A DNA stretch of 64,000 bases from Pseudovibrio sp. Tun.PSC04-5.I4 (GTDB taxonomy: Bacteria > Pseudomonadota > Alphaproteobacteria > Rhizobiales > Stappiaceae), in NCBI RefSeq assembly GCF_900104145.1, contig NZ_FNLB01000006.1:765001-829000 (forward strand), read 5' to 3'. The position numbers were made by a program, and so were the translations under genes. The notes below the pieces were generated by a model that was given only the letters and a program-made list of their open reading frames with translations, did not search any database and was not told the origin of the DNA. Position 1 is the first letter of the stretch. Every line of letters begins with the position of its first letter. Shown here one piece after another: positions 1 through 8,412 of the stretch.

Positions 1-258
1 TCCGGGCAGGGGCGCACGAGCTGCCAACAAAGCCCCGAGAAGGTATCCAAGGTAGTTGGAAGAGGCGACAAATCCGGCGTTGACCTCATTGAGCGATCCA
101 TCCTGCAACATGAATGGTAGGACTGGGGTATAAACAAAACGCCCAATTCCCATAATCGCAGCCATAGCAAAACAGCCACCTACCGCAGACAACAGTGCAA
201 ACTTGTCTTTTTGTCCTCTGGTGGATGTTCCCATGAGTTTTCCGGATATTTTTGCCAC
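1..258 (-). CDS. MFS transporter, YbfB/YjiJ (MFS_4) family, N-terminal part only
   Basis: The gene runs off the left window edge, so only about the first 85 residues are present. The visible part has a short charged N-terminus, then two hydrophobic segments. The motif MGIGRFVYTPVLPFM between them is typical of the YbfB/YjiJ (MFS_4) branch of the major facilitator superfamily. Such proteins are inner-membrane transporters; the substrate is unknown. A GTG start at 258 has an AAGGA ribosome site about 9 bases upstream and is preferred; an in-frame ATG at 234 is the alternative. It is divergent from sodB, sharing a 237-base promoter region. The family call rests on the motif alone. Confidence 0.75.
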   Translation of the reverse strand, partial: MAKISGKLMGTSTRGQKDKFALLSAVGGCFAMAAIMGIGRFVYTPVLPFMLQDGSLNEVNAGFVASSNYLGYLLGALLAARAPLPG

Positions 259-495
259 AAATTGATTCCTTGTAACCCGCAGAAATCAGCCGTTTGTGTC
301 GGGTCTGAAGGGCTCTCTTATATTACTTAGAAGTTCTACCTATAAAAAAACAAGAAGAATATTTGCAAATTATGCTCATGGCCCGTTGCTCATAAGGGAA
401 AATATCACTATTTTGCACCATGAGTTGCAGCGCTGGTCGGCTGTAAAACGAAAAGCCGCTGCTCCCTAAAGTTCCCTTTCCCATGGAGGTTTACC

Positions 496-1095
496 ATGTC
501 TTTTGCACTCGAAGACTTGCCATACGCATACGACGCACTGGCACCATACATGTCTGCTGAAACTCTCGAGTTTCACCACGACAAGCACCATATGGCTTAT
601 GTGACCAACGGCAACAAGCTGCTCGAAGGTTCAGGTCTGGAAGGCAAGAGCCTCGAAGAGATCGTTAAGGCAAGCTACGGCACCAACGCCGGCCTCTTTA
701 ACAATGCTGGTCAGCACCTCAATCACCTTCACTTTTGGAAATGGATGAAGCCAAATGGCGGCGGTTCTTCCCTGCCAGGCGTTTTGGCGAAGAAGATTGA
801 AGAGGATCTTGGTGGCTTCGATAAATTCCGTGCAGACTTCATCAATGCTGGCTTGACCCAGTTTGGTTCAGGCTGGGCATGGCTTGCAGTCAAAGGCGGC
901 AAGCTGGTTGTGATGAAAACACCTAACGGTGAAAATCCAATCGTACACGGCGCAACTCCAATTCTGGGTTGCGATGTATGGGAGCATTCCTATTACATCG
1001 ACTACCGCAATGCGCGTCCTAAGTACCTTGAAGCCTTCGTTGATAACCTGATCAACTGGGAACACGTGGAAGAGCTGTATTCTGCAGCTGTCTAA
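496..1095 (+). CDS. sodB: Superoxide dismutase, iron type
   Basis: Converts superoxide to hydrogen peroxide and oxygen in the cytoplasm. At 199 residues it has the usual length. The metal ligands are visible as H27, H77, D160 and H164, the last two in the signature DVWEHSYYIDYRN. Gln73, in FNNAGQHLNH, occupies the position of the second-sphere glutamine of Fe-type enzymes (Mn types carry glycine there), so iron is the likely metal; cambialistic use cannot be excluded. A strong ribosome site (GGAGG, about 8 bases upstream) fixes the start. The gene appears monocistronic: a divergent transporter lies upstream and an intrinsic terminator follows within 20 bases. There is no export signal. Confidence 0.96.
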   Translation: MSFALEDLPYAYDALAPYMSAETLEFHHDKHHMAYVTNGNKLLEGSGLEGKSLEEIVKASYGTNAGLFNNAGQHLNHLHFWKWMKPNGGGSSLPGVLAKKIEEDLGGFDKFRADFINAGLTQFGSGWAWLAVKGGKLVVMKTPNGENPIVHGATPILGCDVWEHSYYIDYRNARPKYLEAFVDNLINWEHVEELYSAAV

Positions 1096-1112
1096 TCTAC
1101 ATAGTGTTTTAT

Positions 1113-1142
1113 AAAAAGGCGGCTTTGTGCTGCCTTTTTTTG
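1113..1142 (+). terminator. Intrinsic terminator after sodB
   Basis: An AAAAAGGCGGC arm pairs, with one G-T wobble, with GCTGCCTTTTTT across a short loop and ends in a run of T. It begins 17 bases after the sodB stop. Confidence 0.8.
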
Positions 1143-1165
1143 TCTCGATGAGCCAAATTTTATAA

Positions 1166-1183
1166 ATTGTCATTATTGACAAT
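1166..1183. promoter_or_regulatory. Perfect inverted repeat upstream of the TetR gene, candidate operator
   Basis: ATTGTCATTATTGACAAT has perfect 7-base arms around a 4-base centre. Its right arm contains a TTGACA that could serve as a -35 box. It lies 53 bases before the TetR-family start codon, where TetR proteins often bind their own promoter. Binding is inferred from position and symmetry only. Confidence 0.5.
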
Positions 1184-1236
1184 AAATGAAATTTGCCTTA
1201 CATCTCCTCACATCAGTTACGTGAAAGTGCATAACT

Positions 1237-1833
1237 ATGCCTAGACCTAGTGTTCAATCGACCAGACTCTCAGAAATCATTGATGCGGCTGTAAAATGCG
1301 TTGCTCATTATGGTTTGGAAGGTGTGACACTTGATAGGATAGCGGCAGAGACCGGACTGAAACGCCCGCTTATCAGGCACCATGCTGGTAACCGGGAGGA
1401 GATAATTAATGCTGTTGTAACGCATGTTCTTTCAGGGTTTGCAGAGCTTACCAAGACGTTTGCAAATGCACTTCCGGCCAAGAACAGGTCCTTCACAGCT
1501 GTAGAGTACCTGTTTGATGATCAGACACATTCTGATCCCGCTGAGATGATGGTGTTCCAATCCATCGTTGCAGCATCAGATCGCTTTCCAAAGGAACGCG
1601 AGGCACTCTTGCTGTGGCTAGGTGATTTCACAATGGTTATCGTCGAGGCAATCAAACGCGACTTTCTAGATGTAGACAAAGAATCTGCAGAGATTGTCGC
1701 GCATGGCATAGTAGCGATCTACTTTAATATTGATTCCTTGGCTCCCCTTCAGCCTCCACAGGAGTGGCGGCGATATGCCAAAAAAGCGGCGCAGCTGCTT
1801 TTGAGGTCCTTGGAAAGTCATGTAACTACTTAA
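1237..1833 (+). CDS. TetR/AcrR family transcriptional regulator
   Basis: A one-domain DNA-binding repressor of 198 residues, the usual TetR length. The N-terminal helix-turn-helix spans about residues 25-50 (GLEGVTLDRIAAETGL followed by LIRHHAGNREEI, the equivalent of the family's LYYHFxSKEEL segment). The rest is an unassigned ligand-binding helical domain. It is the first gene of a same-strand run with a small membrane protein, a Rieske oxygenase and a reductase, so it probably controls that operon. A perfect palindrome at 1166-1183 is a likely operator. The inducer is unknown. The ribosome site is weak, so the start is less certain than the family. Confidence 0.85.
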   Translation: MPRPSVQSTRLSEIIDAAVKCVAHYGLEGVTLDRIAAETGLKRPLIRHHAGNREEIINAVVTHVLSGFAELTKTFANALPAKNRSFTAVEYLFDDQTHSDPAEMMVFQSIVAASDRFPKEREALLLWLGDFTMVIVEAIKRDFLDVDKESAEIVAHGIVAIYFNIDSLAPLQPPQEWRRYAKKAAQLLLRSLESHVTT

Positions 1834-1888
1834 AAACATATTCCAGAAAATCGTTGGCTACAGCAAGTGGCTAACTGTCTTCGTCCTT

Positions 1889-2092
1889 GTGCTGATTGCA
1901 GCTTCACTTTGGTATGAGTGGCAATGGGTCTGGGGCGTACTTTTCCTTCATTGGACGGTTAAGGCTTGGCGCAGCAACTCAGTTTATGTGGTTCAGACTC
2001 TCCCACGAAGTGAGCATCCTGTCCTGTTCTGGACTGTGATCATCCTTTGGACCTCACTGGCACTTTATCTCATCATTGTCGATTTTATTTAG
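1889..2092 (+). CDS. Small hydrophobic membrane protein of the Rieske operon, start unclear
   Basis: A short protein of at least 67 residues with two predicted membrane segments, around WLTVFVLVLIAASLWYEW and VLFWTVIILWTSLALYLIIV. The frame stays open upstream to 1826 and reads NIFQKIVGYSKWLT just before the GTG at 1889. The first membrane helix would therefore be cut if translation began at that GTG. No ATG, GTG or TTG lies in the upstream stretch (an in-frame ATG at 1820 is followed directly by TAA) and no ribosome site precedes 1889. A rare start such as ATA at 1838 is possible. It sits between the TetR gene and the Rieske oxygenase. I recognise no family. Confidence 0.55.
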   Translation: MLIAASLWYEWQWVWGVLFLHWTVKAWRSNSVYVVQTLPRSEHPVLFWTVIILWTSLALYLIIVDFI

Positions 2093-2111
2093 ATGCTAGG
2101 AGGCTTCTCTT

Positions 2112-3224
2112 ATGTCTAAGCACAGCACTGGTATGCCTGTTCTCCCCAAAGAAGCTTACACGTCGCAGGAATGGTTTGATCGCGAACAAGAACTGATTTT
2201 CTCTAAAACTTGGGCATTCGCTGGATTTCAAGAGGATGTTTTTGAACCGGGGCAGTACATCTCTGTTCCAGCCGGGTTAAATAACATCTTCATCGTCATG
2301 GGGCGAGATCACCGCTTGCGCGCGTTTCACAACATCTGCCGGCACCGTGGGACCCAGCTGCTGCGTGCTGAAGGTAAAACGCAAAAAGCGATCACCTGTC
2401 CTTATCACGACTGGACTTATGATCTGGAAGGTAACTTGATTTCAGTGCCTGATCAGGAGCAGGAATTTCCAGGCATAGATCTGTCGTGCAACGGTTTAAA
2501 AAAAGCGTCTGTCGATATCTGGCGTGGAATGCTTTGGGTCCATCCAGACGAGAATGCGCCCTCTATCGTCAACTGGTTCGGCAAGGTTGAGCCGTATCTT
2601 GCTCCCTATGATCCAGCTCAACTCATTGAGACGGAGGAGGGCTATTCAAAGCACGAGATTAAAGCCAATTGGAAGATCATTGTTGAGAACTACATTGATG
2701 GCTATCATCTGTCTCACCTCCATTCTCATACATTGAACATGTACGATCACTCCAAAATTGAGTGTGAATTTGTTGGCCCTCACTTTGCCTTCTGGGAACC
2801 CCTGGCTGATTTCTATGCAAAGGAGGTCGAGAAAGTTTCTCCAATGCCATTGATAGCGGGCATCCCGAAAGATCGGATGGGAGCATGGGTTCCAATGTTG
2901 TTCCCCGGTATTGGTTTGGGTGAATCCGAAAACTCATGGTCAACATTTCACATCACTCCAATTGCACCGGATCGTTCTAGTGTGGAGATCAGAACCAGAG
3001 TAGCAAACGAGTCCATGTGGAACTTCACCAAAGCAGCAATGGCTTCAGCCTCGTTCTGGGGGAAACATTTGGGCGCTAAATATGATGGTGATCCTAAAGT
3101 GGATCCCATGTCCTCTGGCGACTTCATGGTTGAAGACATATACGCCTGCGAACAGCAGCAAAAGTCCCTGAAAGCCCATATTTTGAACATGGTCCATCCT
3201 CTAAACGAGGTGAGAAGCCTGTGA
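2112..3224 (+). CDS. Rieske non-heme iron oxygenase, catalytic subunit
   Basis: Terminal oxygenase that uses electrons from a reductase to activate O2 for hydroxylation or demethylation. The Rieske 2Fe-2S ligands are visible as C76, H78, C96 and H99 (CRHRG, then CPYHDW). The mononuclear iron site shows H199 and H204 in NYIDGYHLSHLH, with D196 as the bridging Asp and a likely third ligand D342 in VEDIYACEQQQ. That last block and the length of 370 residues resemble the betaine/stachydrine demethylase branch more than classical dioxygenase alpha subunits, but the substrate is unproven. AGGAGG lies 9 bases before the start. The partner reductase follows at once; no beta subunit is present. Confidence 0.88.
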   Translation: MSKHSTGMPVLPKEAYTSQEWFDREQELIFSKTWAFAGFQEDVFEPGQYISVPAGLNNIFIVMGRDHRLRAFHNICRHRGTQLLRAEGKTQKAITCPYHDWTYDLEGNLISVPDQEQEFPGIDLSCNGLKKASVDIWRGMLWVHPDENAPSIVNWFGKVEPYLAPYDPAQLIETEEGYSKHEIKANWKIIVENYIDGYHLSHLHSHTLNMYDHSKIECEFVGPHFAFWEPLADFYAKEVEKVSPMPLIAGIPKDRMGAWVPMLFPGIGLGESENSWSTFHITPIAPDRSSVEIRTRVANESMWNFTKAAMASASFWGKHLGAKYDGDPKVDPMSSGDFMVEDIYACEQQQKSLKAHILNMVHPLNEVRSL

Positions 3225-3267
3225 GAGATCACCAACGATTGGTGACTGAGTGGCTGGAGAAGCCCTC

Positions 3268-4326
3268 ATGAGAAATATCGTCTATCCGTTACGTGTATCC
3301 GAAGTCACTGCAGAGACAAAGCAGGTGAAAACACTCCGGTTTGATATGCCCGAAGAGCTGCGTCGCGAGTTCATCTGGAAACCCGGACAACACATCACAA
3401 TTGAGCTGGTGAAGAATGGTGAGCGGCTGAGGCGGCCCTTCACGATTTCAGCTGCTCCAAATGCTGAAAGCGCACTCCAGATCACTGTGAAGCCCAATCC
3501 AGACGGTGTTGTCTCTAAGCACCTGTGTTCCGATGTTAAACCGGGAGGTGTTCTGAATGTGATGCCACCGTTTGGCGGGTTTGCCTTGGAACCTCAATCA
3601 GATCATCAGCGCACCCTCTACTTCTTTGCAGGTGGCAGTGGAATTACACCAGCTATGGCGATGATAGAAGCAGCTCTCGAACACGAGCAGCGGTCAATGC
3701 TATACCTGCTATACGCAAACAGAACTGCGGATGACATCATTTTCAGAGCCCAAATTGAGAAAATGCTCGAAGAATATCCTTCTCAATTGTTAGTGAAGCA
3801 TATCCTTTCCAAGCCCTCTATGTGGTCCATGTTCTCACCTTGGAAGAGCGGTCGAATTACCTCTGAAGTAATTCAGGAGTATTTGGCCGAATGTAAGCCC
3901 GCCGCGCAGGATGCCCAATACTTCATCTGTGGACCGGGAAGCATGAACAGTGACGTACGAGCCGCGCTCCAGAATAACGATGTGCCGTCAGATCGGATTC
4001 ATGCTGAGAGCTTTGGTGGCAATGAGTTCGAACCAACCATAATCAAAAGCGTTCGAGCGCGGTTGCAACTGGATTATTATGGTGAAGCTATAGAACTGGA
4101 AGTTGAAGAAGGGCAAAGCATAATAGCTGCTGTTCGAGAGGCGGGGTTAGAACCGCCATACTCCTGTCAGTCAGGTATCTGTGGAGCATGCCGCGCACAG
4201 CTCAAGAGCGGTAATGTCCAGATGCAAGCCAGAATGGCTCTTGAGGATGTAGAGATCGCCAAGGGTGCTATTCTGACCTGCCAATCCTATGCCACAACTT
4301 CAGAGCTCACAGTAAGCTTCAGATAG
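3268..4326 (+). CDS. FAD/NAD(P)H reductase with C-terminal 2Fe-2S ferredoxin domain
   Basis: Electron-transfer partner of the upstream Rieske oxygenase. The order is FAD domain (RPFTIS at 56-61), NAD(P) domain (GGSGITP at 122-128, CGPGSM near 221) and a plant-type ferredoxin domain with C300, C305, C308 and C338. FNR-then-ferredoxin order is that of GbcB/CntB/VanB-like reductases. I place the start at the ATG at 3268, 352 residues, because GGAGA lies 7 bases upstream; an in-frame GTG at 3250 has no ribosome site. Its stop codon directly abuts the stop of the convergent gene on the other strand. Substrate specificity is set by the oxygenase, not by this protein. Confidence 0.88.
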   Translation: MRNIVYPLRVSEVTAETKQVKTLRFDMPEELRREFIWKPGQHITIELVKNGERLRRPFTISAAPNAESALQITVKPNPDGVVSKHLCSDVKPGGVLNVMPPFGGFALEPQSDHQRTLYFFAGGSGITPAMAMIEAALEHEQRSMLYLLYANRTADDIIFRAQIEKMLEEYPSQLLVKHILSKPSMWSMFSPWKSGRITSEVIQEYLAECKPAAQDAQYFICGPGSMNSDVRAALQNNDVPSDRIHAESFGGNEFEPTIIKSVRARLQLDYYGEAIELEVEEGQSIIAAVREAGLEPPYSCQSGICGACRAQLKSGNVQMQARMALEDVEIAKGAILTCQSYATTSELTVSFR

Positions 4327-4710
4327 CTAGGAGCCAAACAGCTTGTCGAAGAAGCTCTTCTCATAGCCAAGCTGGCAACGAGATGTGATGATCTGCTCCA
4401 ACACTCCATTCATCAGGTAGAGGAAGCCTTCACACTCATTTTGGGTTGTGAAGCAGGCTTCTGTTGAAACGTTGTAAGGTTGATTGTCACTCAGTACGCG
4501 GCCACCCACATTCGCTTGCCAGACATTTGAGGCACCATGTTCCGCGGCGGAAATTTTGCAATCGTATTGCGTGCCTTTCACTCGGGGCGTGATAGGCCCT
4601 GTACGTGGAATAAGCTGGCGCTCTAGATAGTTGGTGCTTGGTGGACGAGTGCAGCTGGCGACCAGAAATGCAGTCGCGGCAATACAGGCAAGTGACTTAA
4701 ATGTCTTCAT
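4327..4710 (-). CDS. Small lipoprotein, first of a tandem paralogous pair
   Basis: 127 residues, beginning with a signal peptide that ends in a lipobox (LVASC, Cys at 20), so it should be lipidated and membrane anchored. The mature part holds GTQYDCK, ACFTTQNECEG and SRCQLGY, giving four cysteines that match those of the neighbouring gene at 4764-5129. The two proteins are clearly related, suggesting local duplication. I do not recognise a named domain, and no function can be inferred beyond a disulfide-stabilised envelope protein. It is convergent with the reductase gene with no gap. Both paralogs lie on the minus strand and may be cotranscribed. Confidence 0.75.
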   Translation of the reverse strand: MKTFKSLACIAATAFLVASCTRPPSTNYLERQLIPRTGPITPRVKGTQYDCKISAAEHGASNVWQANVGGRVLSDNQPYNVSTEACFTTQNECEGFLYLMNGVLEQIITSRCQLGYEKSFFDKLFGS

Positions 4711-4763
4711 AGAGTTTCACGACCTTTGGGCCTTTGTGGCCTCTTCTCGTCTAAGGGTAGAAT

Positions 4764-5129
4764 TTAAAACCAACCAAATAGTCCCTTGTAGTATCCATGC
4801 TGGCAGCTGGCACTGCGCGTAAGCTCCAGATAGCCCCGCATAAAGTTCAGATACGCCTCGCATTTTCGCTGCGTCTTGAAACAAGCAACACTTGAGATAT
4901 TGCGGCTGGGATCACTGAAGTATCCAGTCACAAAGGCCTGATAGACATTTTCGGGACCGTCTTCCTTCACACGTATCTTGCAATCATATTGTGAGCCATA
5001 AATGCGAGGAGCCGACCGAAGGTCATTCGGCAGAAGGTAATTAAAGGGGTACAGCTTGTTGTTTATTTGAGCTGATGCAGGCAGAGACATCAACGCAATT
5101 GCCAGCAGCAATAGGACAATGGCACGCAA
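4764..5129 (-). CDS. Small exported protein, paralog of the adjacent lipoprotein
   Basis: 121 residues with a Sec signal peptide (LLLLAIALMSLPASAQ) and a probable cleavage after ASA. Unlike its neighbour it has no lipobox cysteine, so it is probably soluble in the periplasm or secreted. The mature part keeps the shared pattern: YGSQYDCK, ENVYQAF, ACFKTQRKCEAYL and SCQHGYYK, with the four cysteines in the same spacing. It is the promoter-proximal gene of the pair. The difference in anchoring between two such close paralogs is the notable point. Function is unknown. Confidence 0.75.
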   Translation of the reverse strand: MRAIVLLLLAIALMSLPASAQINNKLYPFNYLLPNDLRSAPRIYGSQYDCKIRVKEDGPENVYQAFVTGYFSDPSRNISSVACFKTQRKCEAYLNFMRGYLELTRSASCQHGYYKGLFGWF

Positions 5130-5298
5130 GGGATCTTCCAGACTTTGTTATTGTTTTTATGTCTTCTAAATTAAGTGCTCATCAGAGACAAACTCTGGAA
5201 CAGCTCATGACAGTGTAGTGCTGACAGGTTCCGGCAAAGCTAACAAAGCCTTACAAGCTGCAAATAAGGTTAAGGCAAACCTGCGCTCTTATTAAATA

Positions 5299-5326
5299 GA
5301 AAAGGCGCCCCAATCGGAGCGCCTTC
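5299..5326 (-). terminator. Intrinsic terminator after oligopeptidase B
   Basis: On the minus strand an AAGGCGC arm pairs with GCGCCTT across a 10-base loop and runs into TTTTCTATT. It sits about 25 bases past the stop of the minus-strand peptidase gene. Confidence 0.75.
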
Positions 5327-5350
5327 TAAAGCTTTGAAGGGTTTAAAGGT

Positions 5351-7471
5351 CTACGCCTTGCCGGTTTGTTTCAATGCAAAGGCGTAAACCAGAGCAACTT
5401 CTTTCAGCCGATCAAAACGACCTGATGCACCGCCGTGTCCCGCATCCATATTGGTGCGCAACATCACCAAATTGTCGCCTGTCTTTTTCTCGCGAAGGGT
5501 TGCAACCCACTTGGCCGGCTCCCAGTATGTCACGCGCGGATCTGTAAGGCCGCCAAGAGCAAAGATCGCCGGATAGGCCTTAGCTTCCACATTGTCGATA
5601 GGGCTGTAAGACGCGATGTAACCATAAGCGTTTTTATCGCGGATGGGATCACCCCATTCTGGCCATTCAATCGGCGTCAAAGGCAAGCTGTCATCGAGCA
5701 TAGTCGTCAAGACATCCACAAACGGCACCTCAGCAATCATAGCTGCAAACGCCTCGGGAGCCATGTTGGCACAAGCACCCATGAGCATGCCGCCAGCAGA
5801 GCCACCATGGGCAACGATGCGCTCATGTGAGGTAAAGCCTTCTTTCGCGAGGTAGTTGGCGCAGGCAATGAAGTCGTGGAATGTGTTCTTCTTAAACTCA
5901 CGCCGGCCATTCTTATACCATGCATAGCCTTTGTCTTTGCCGCCGCGGATATGCGCAATGGCGTAGACAAAACCACGATCAACTAGCGACAGAGCGTTGG
6001 TCGAAAAGCTCGCTGGTACGGAGATGCCATAGGAGCCATAGCCGTACAGCAGGCAAGGCGCACTGCCATCCAACACGGTTGAACGCTTATAAAGCAATGA
6101 CACAGGAACGAGCGTGCCATCGTGAGAGGGGGCCATCAAACGGCGCGTGATGTATGCGGAAGCATCGTGGCCAGAAGGAACTTCCTGCGTTTTGCGCAGG
6201 ACCCTTTCTCGCGTGAGCAGGTCGTAATCATAAACCTTACTCGGAGTTGTCATGGAAGAATACGTAAACCGGATAGCGGTCGTGTCGTATTCATACCCGC
6301 TGGCGAGGCCAAGGCCGTAAGCCTCTTCATCAAACTCAATTGAATGAGAAATGCCGTCAGCAAAACGATGGATGACAATACGCGGCAAGCCGTCAACCCG
6401 CTCCAACCACACCAGATGGTCTTTGTAGACAGCATGCGTCAGGATCAAACGCCCCGGTTGATGAACAATCATGTCAACCCAGTGGCTGCGACCCGGCATG
6501 GCCATTTGCGCAACAAGAGGGACGCTTACAATCTTGAAATCTTCTGCATCATCTGCATTGGTCAGGATGAGGAGGCGATCTCCATTGTCTTCAACGGAGT
6601 ATTCAATGCTTGTTTCTCGCTCAGCAACCAGACGCGGCTTGGCAAGCGGATCATCAGAGGGGATGAGCCAGACTTCAGAGGTCTCATGATCGCCAGAACC
6701 GATACAGATAAACCGGCCTGACTGGGTTCTGCCCAAGCCAACAAAGAAGCTCGTGTCTTGCTCTTCATAAACCAGAGTGTCTTCAGAAGGGGCGGTTCCC
6801 ATTTTATGACGGAACAGCTTTGAAGGACGATGGTTTGCATCCACCTGCACATAAAACAGGTATTGCCCGTCTTTAGACCAGACGCCACCAGCCCCGGTAT
6901 CGGGAATAGTGTCCTCCAGATCTTTACCCGTCGCCGTATCGCGAACCCTCAAGGTGTAATACTCAGAGCCTTTATCGTCATAGGCCCAGGCAAGGTATTT
7001 GTGGTCGTCGCTATGAGAAGCGCCGCCAAAGCTAAAAAAGGCTTTGTCCTTTGCTTCCAAATCGCCATCAACCAAGGTGACAGGATCACTTCCGTCTCGT
7101 TTCGTACGGATAAACTTTGGGTGTTGCCCGCCTTCTACAAACTTTGTTGAGTAAGCGTATTCGCCATCTGGAGTAGGAACCGAACTGTCATCCTCTTTGA
7201 TGCGGCCCTTCAGTTCTCCAAAAAGCGTATCCTGCAGGTCTTTGGTATCCTGCATTTCGGCATCGGTATACGAGTTCTCGGCTTCCAGATAGTCCCGGAT
7301 AGCTGGATCCAGAACAGATGGATCGCGCATCACCTCCTGCCAATTGTCCGCTCGAAGCCAGGCGTACGGCTCATTGCGTGTTATGCCATGATGGCTTGTT
7401 TCGTGAGAGCGGGCTTGCACTTTTGGAGGTTTCATCTTGTTCATCATACTTGGTTGGCTCGGCAACTTCAT
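5351..7471 (-). CDS. ptrB: Oligopeptidase B, S9A family
   Basis: Cytoplasmic serine peptidase that cuts short peptides after basic residues. It has an N-terminal beta-propeller and a C-terminal alpha/beta-hydrolase domain, 706 residues in all. The catalytic triad is visible: S558 in GGSAGG, D644 in LTDPRV and H679 in DAGHGG. The block SLPLTPIEWPEWGDP is characteristic of oligopeptidase B rather than prolyl oligopeptidase. There is no signal peptide. The gene stands alone with its own terminator. The start is taken as the first ATG; others at residues 9, 10 and 13 are possible. A perfect 14-base palindrome at 7534-7547 lies in its upstream region. Confidence 0.92.
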   Translation of the reverse strand: MKLPSQPSMMNKMKPPKVQARSHETSHHGITRNEPYAWLRADNWQEVMRDPSVLDPAIRDYLEAENSYTDAEMQDTKDLQDTLFGELKGRIKEDDSSVPTPDGEYAYSTKFVEGGQHPKFIRTKRDGSDPVTLVDGDLEAKDKAFFSFGGASHSDDHKYLAWAYDDKGSEYYTLRVRDTATGKDLEDTIPDTGAGGVWSKDGQYLFYVQVDANHRPSKLFRHKMGTAPSEDTLVYEEQDTSFFVGLGRTQSGRFICIGSGDHETSEVWLIPSDDPLAKPRLVAERETSIEYSVEDNGDRLLILTNADDAEDFKIVSVPLVAQMAMPGRSHWVDMIVHQPGRLILTHAVYKDHLVWLERVDGLPRIVIHRFADGISHSIEFDEEAYGLGLASGYEYDTTAIRFTYSSMTTPSKVYDYDLLTRERVLRKTQEVPSGHDASAYITRRLMAPSHDGTLVPVSLLYKRSTVLDGSAPCLLYGYGSYGISVPASFSTNALSLVDRGFVYAIAHIRGGKDKGYAWYKNGRREFKKNTFHDFIACANYLAKEGFTSHERIVAHGGSAGGMLMGACANMAPEAFAAMIAEVPFVDVLTTMLDDSLPLTPIEWPEWGDPIRDKNAYGYIASYSPIDNVEAKAYPAIFALGGLTDPRVTYWEPAKWVATLREKKTGDNLVMLRTNMDAGHGGASGRFDRLKEVALVYAFALKQTGKA

Positions 7472-7533
7472 AGTTGAGGGTTTAACGCGAAAGTCTGGAG
7501 TGGATATTTTTAGCCCACTCTAACAAATACTGA

Positions 7534-7547
7534 AAATCTATAGATTT
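7534..7547. promoter_or_regulatory. 14-base perfect palindrome upstream of ptrB
   Basis: AAATCTATAGATTT is fully self-complementary and lies 63 bases before the ptrB start in an AT-rich 274-base gap. It could be a regulator site or chance in AT-rich DNA. No regulator is identified. Confidence 0.25.
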
Positions 7548-7745
7548 CATTTTTCGACATTTATTCTACTCGCTTTGGAGATGATCTTTATGGTTTTAAG
7601 ATTTACCAAAATGTGGTGTTTCTAAAATGTGTGAAGCTGAGTAGTAACAATAATATAGAATCATGTGTTCTCTTGTTGTTATTCCACAGTTTTTAAACGT
7701 GGCTTTTGATCTTCGCAGAAACACATAGAAACCATTCTGATTAAC

Positions 7746-8153
7746 TTATTCGTCAGGTGTGAATATCATTGATGTTCCGTTCATGCAGTAACGCAAACCG
7801 GTTGGTGGAGGGCCATCGGGAAACACATGGCCCAAATGGCCACCGCAAGAGGTGCAACAAATTTCAGTTCTGGCCATGCCGTGACTTGCATCTTTGTGCT
7901 CCGTCACCACATCAGGGGCTACCGCTTCGAAGAAGCTCGGCCAACCGCAGCCAGCATCGAATTTCGTGTCAGATTTGAATAACTTAGCGCTACATGCCGC
8001 GCAGCTATATGTGCCCAACTCAAAGGTATTCCAGTTAGGTCCGGTAAATGCTCGTTCAGTTCCTTTTTGCCGCAGAACATGAAACTGTTCCGGGGTTAAT
8101 GTTTCCTTCCAGTCTGCCTCGGTCATGTCGTTGGGTCGTTTTTTATCAAACAT
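7746..8153 (-). CDS. msrB: Peptide methionine-R-sulfoxide reductase
   Basis: Repairs oxidised methionine (R-sulfoxide form) in proteins using thioredoxin. 135 residues is the usual length of a single-domain MsrB. Zinc is held by C51, C54, C100 and C103 (two CxxC pairs). The catalytic Cys is C123 in RYCMN, and C69 in GCGWPSF is the probable resolving Cys. There is no signal peptide, so it acts in the cytoplasm. It stands alone between ptrB and the mrp operon, with a 259-base gap to the divergent mrpA in which I see no clear motif. Confidence 0.95.
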   Translation of the reverse strand: MFDKKRPNDMTEADWKETLTPEQFHVLRQKGTERAFTGPNWNTFELGTYSCAACSAKLFKSDTKFDAGCGWPSFFEAVAPDVVTEHKDASHGMARTEICCTSCGGHLGHVFPDGPPPTGLRYCMNGTSMIFTPDE

Positions 8154-8412
8154 GATATATTTCCTTATTCATCGGACCATACGGTAGGGCCATGTTAAGA
8201 TTACCAAGACATAAACAAACAGCACATACCTAAATGGCAAGTTACAAATAGGTGAGGATAGAATTTACCGTAACCTAGCAAATATAGAATGTGTTGAACT
8301 TGCTCTAAAGTTAATGGCGGACTATGTAATTTATAGGTCGGGGAGTTGTGTCTTTGGGTATTGCGCCTCGGTCTTATAGAGTAAACTACGAAAATAATTT
8401 ACGGAGTGCTAC

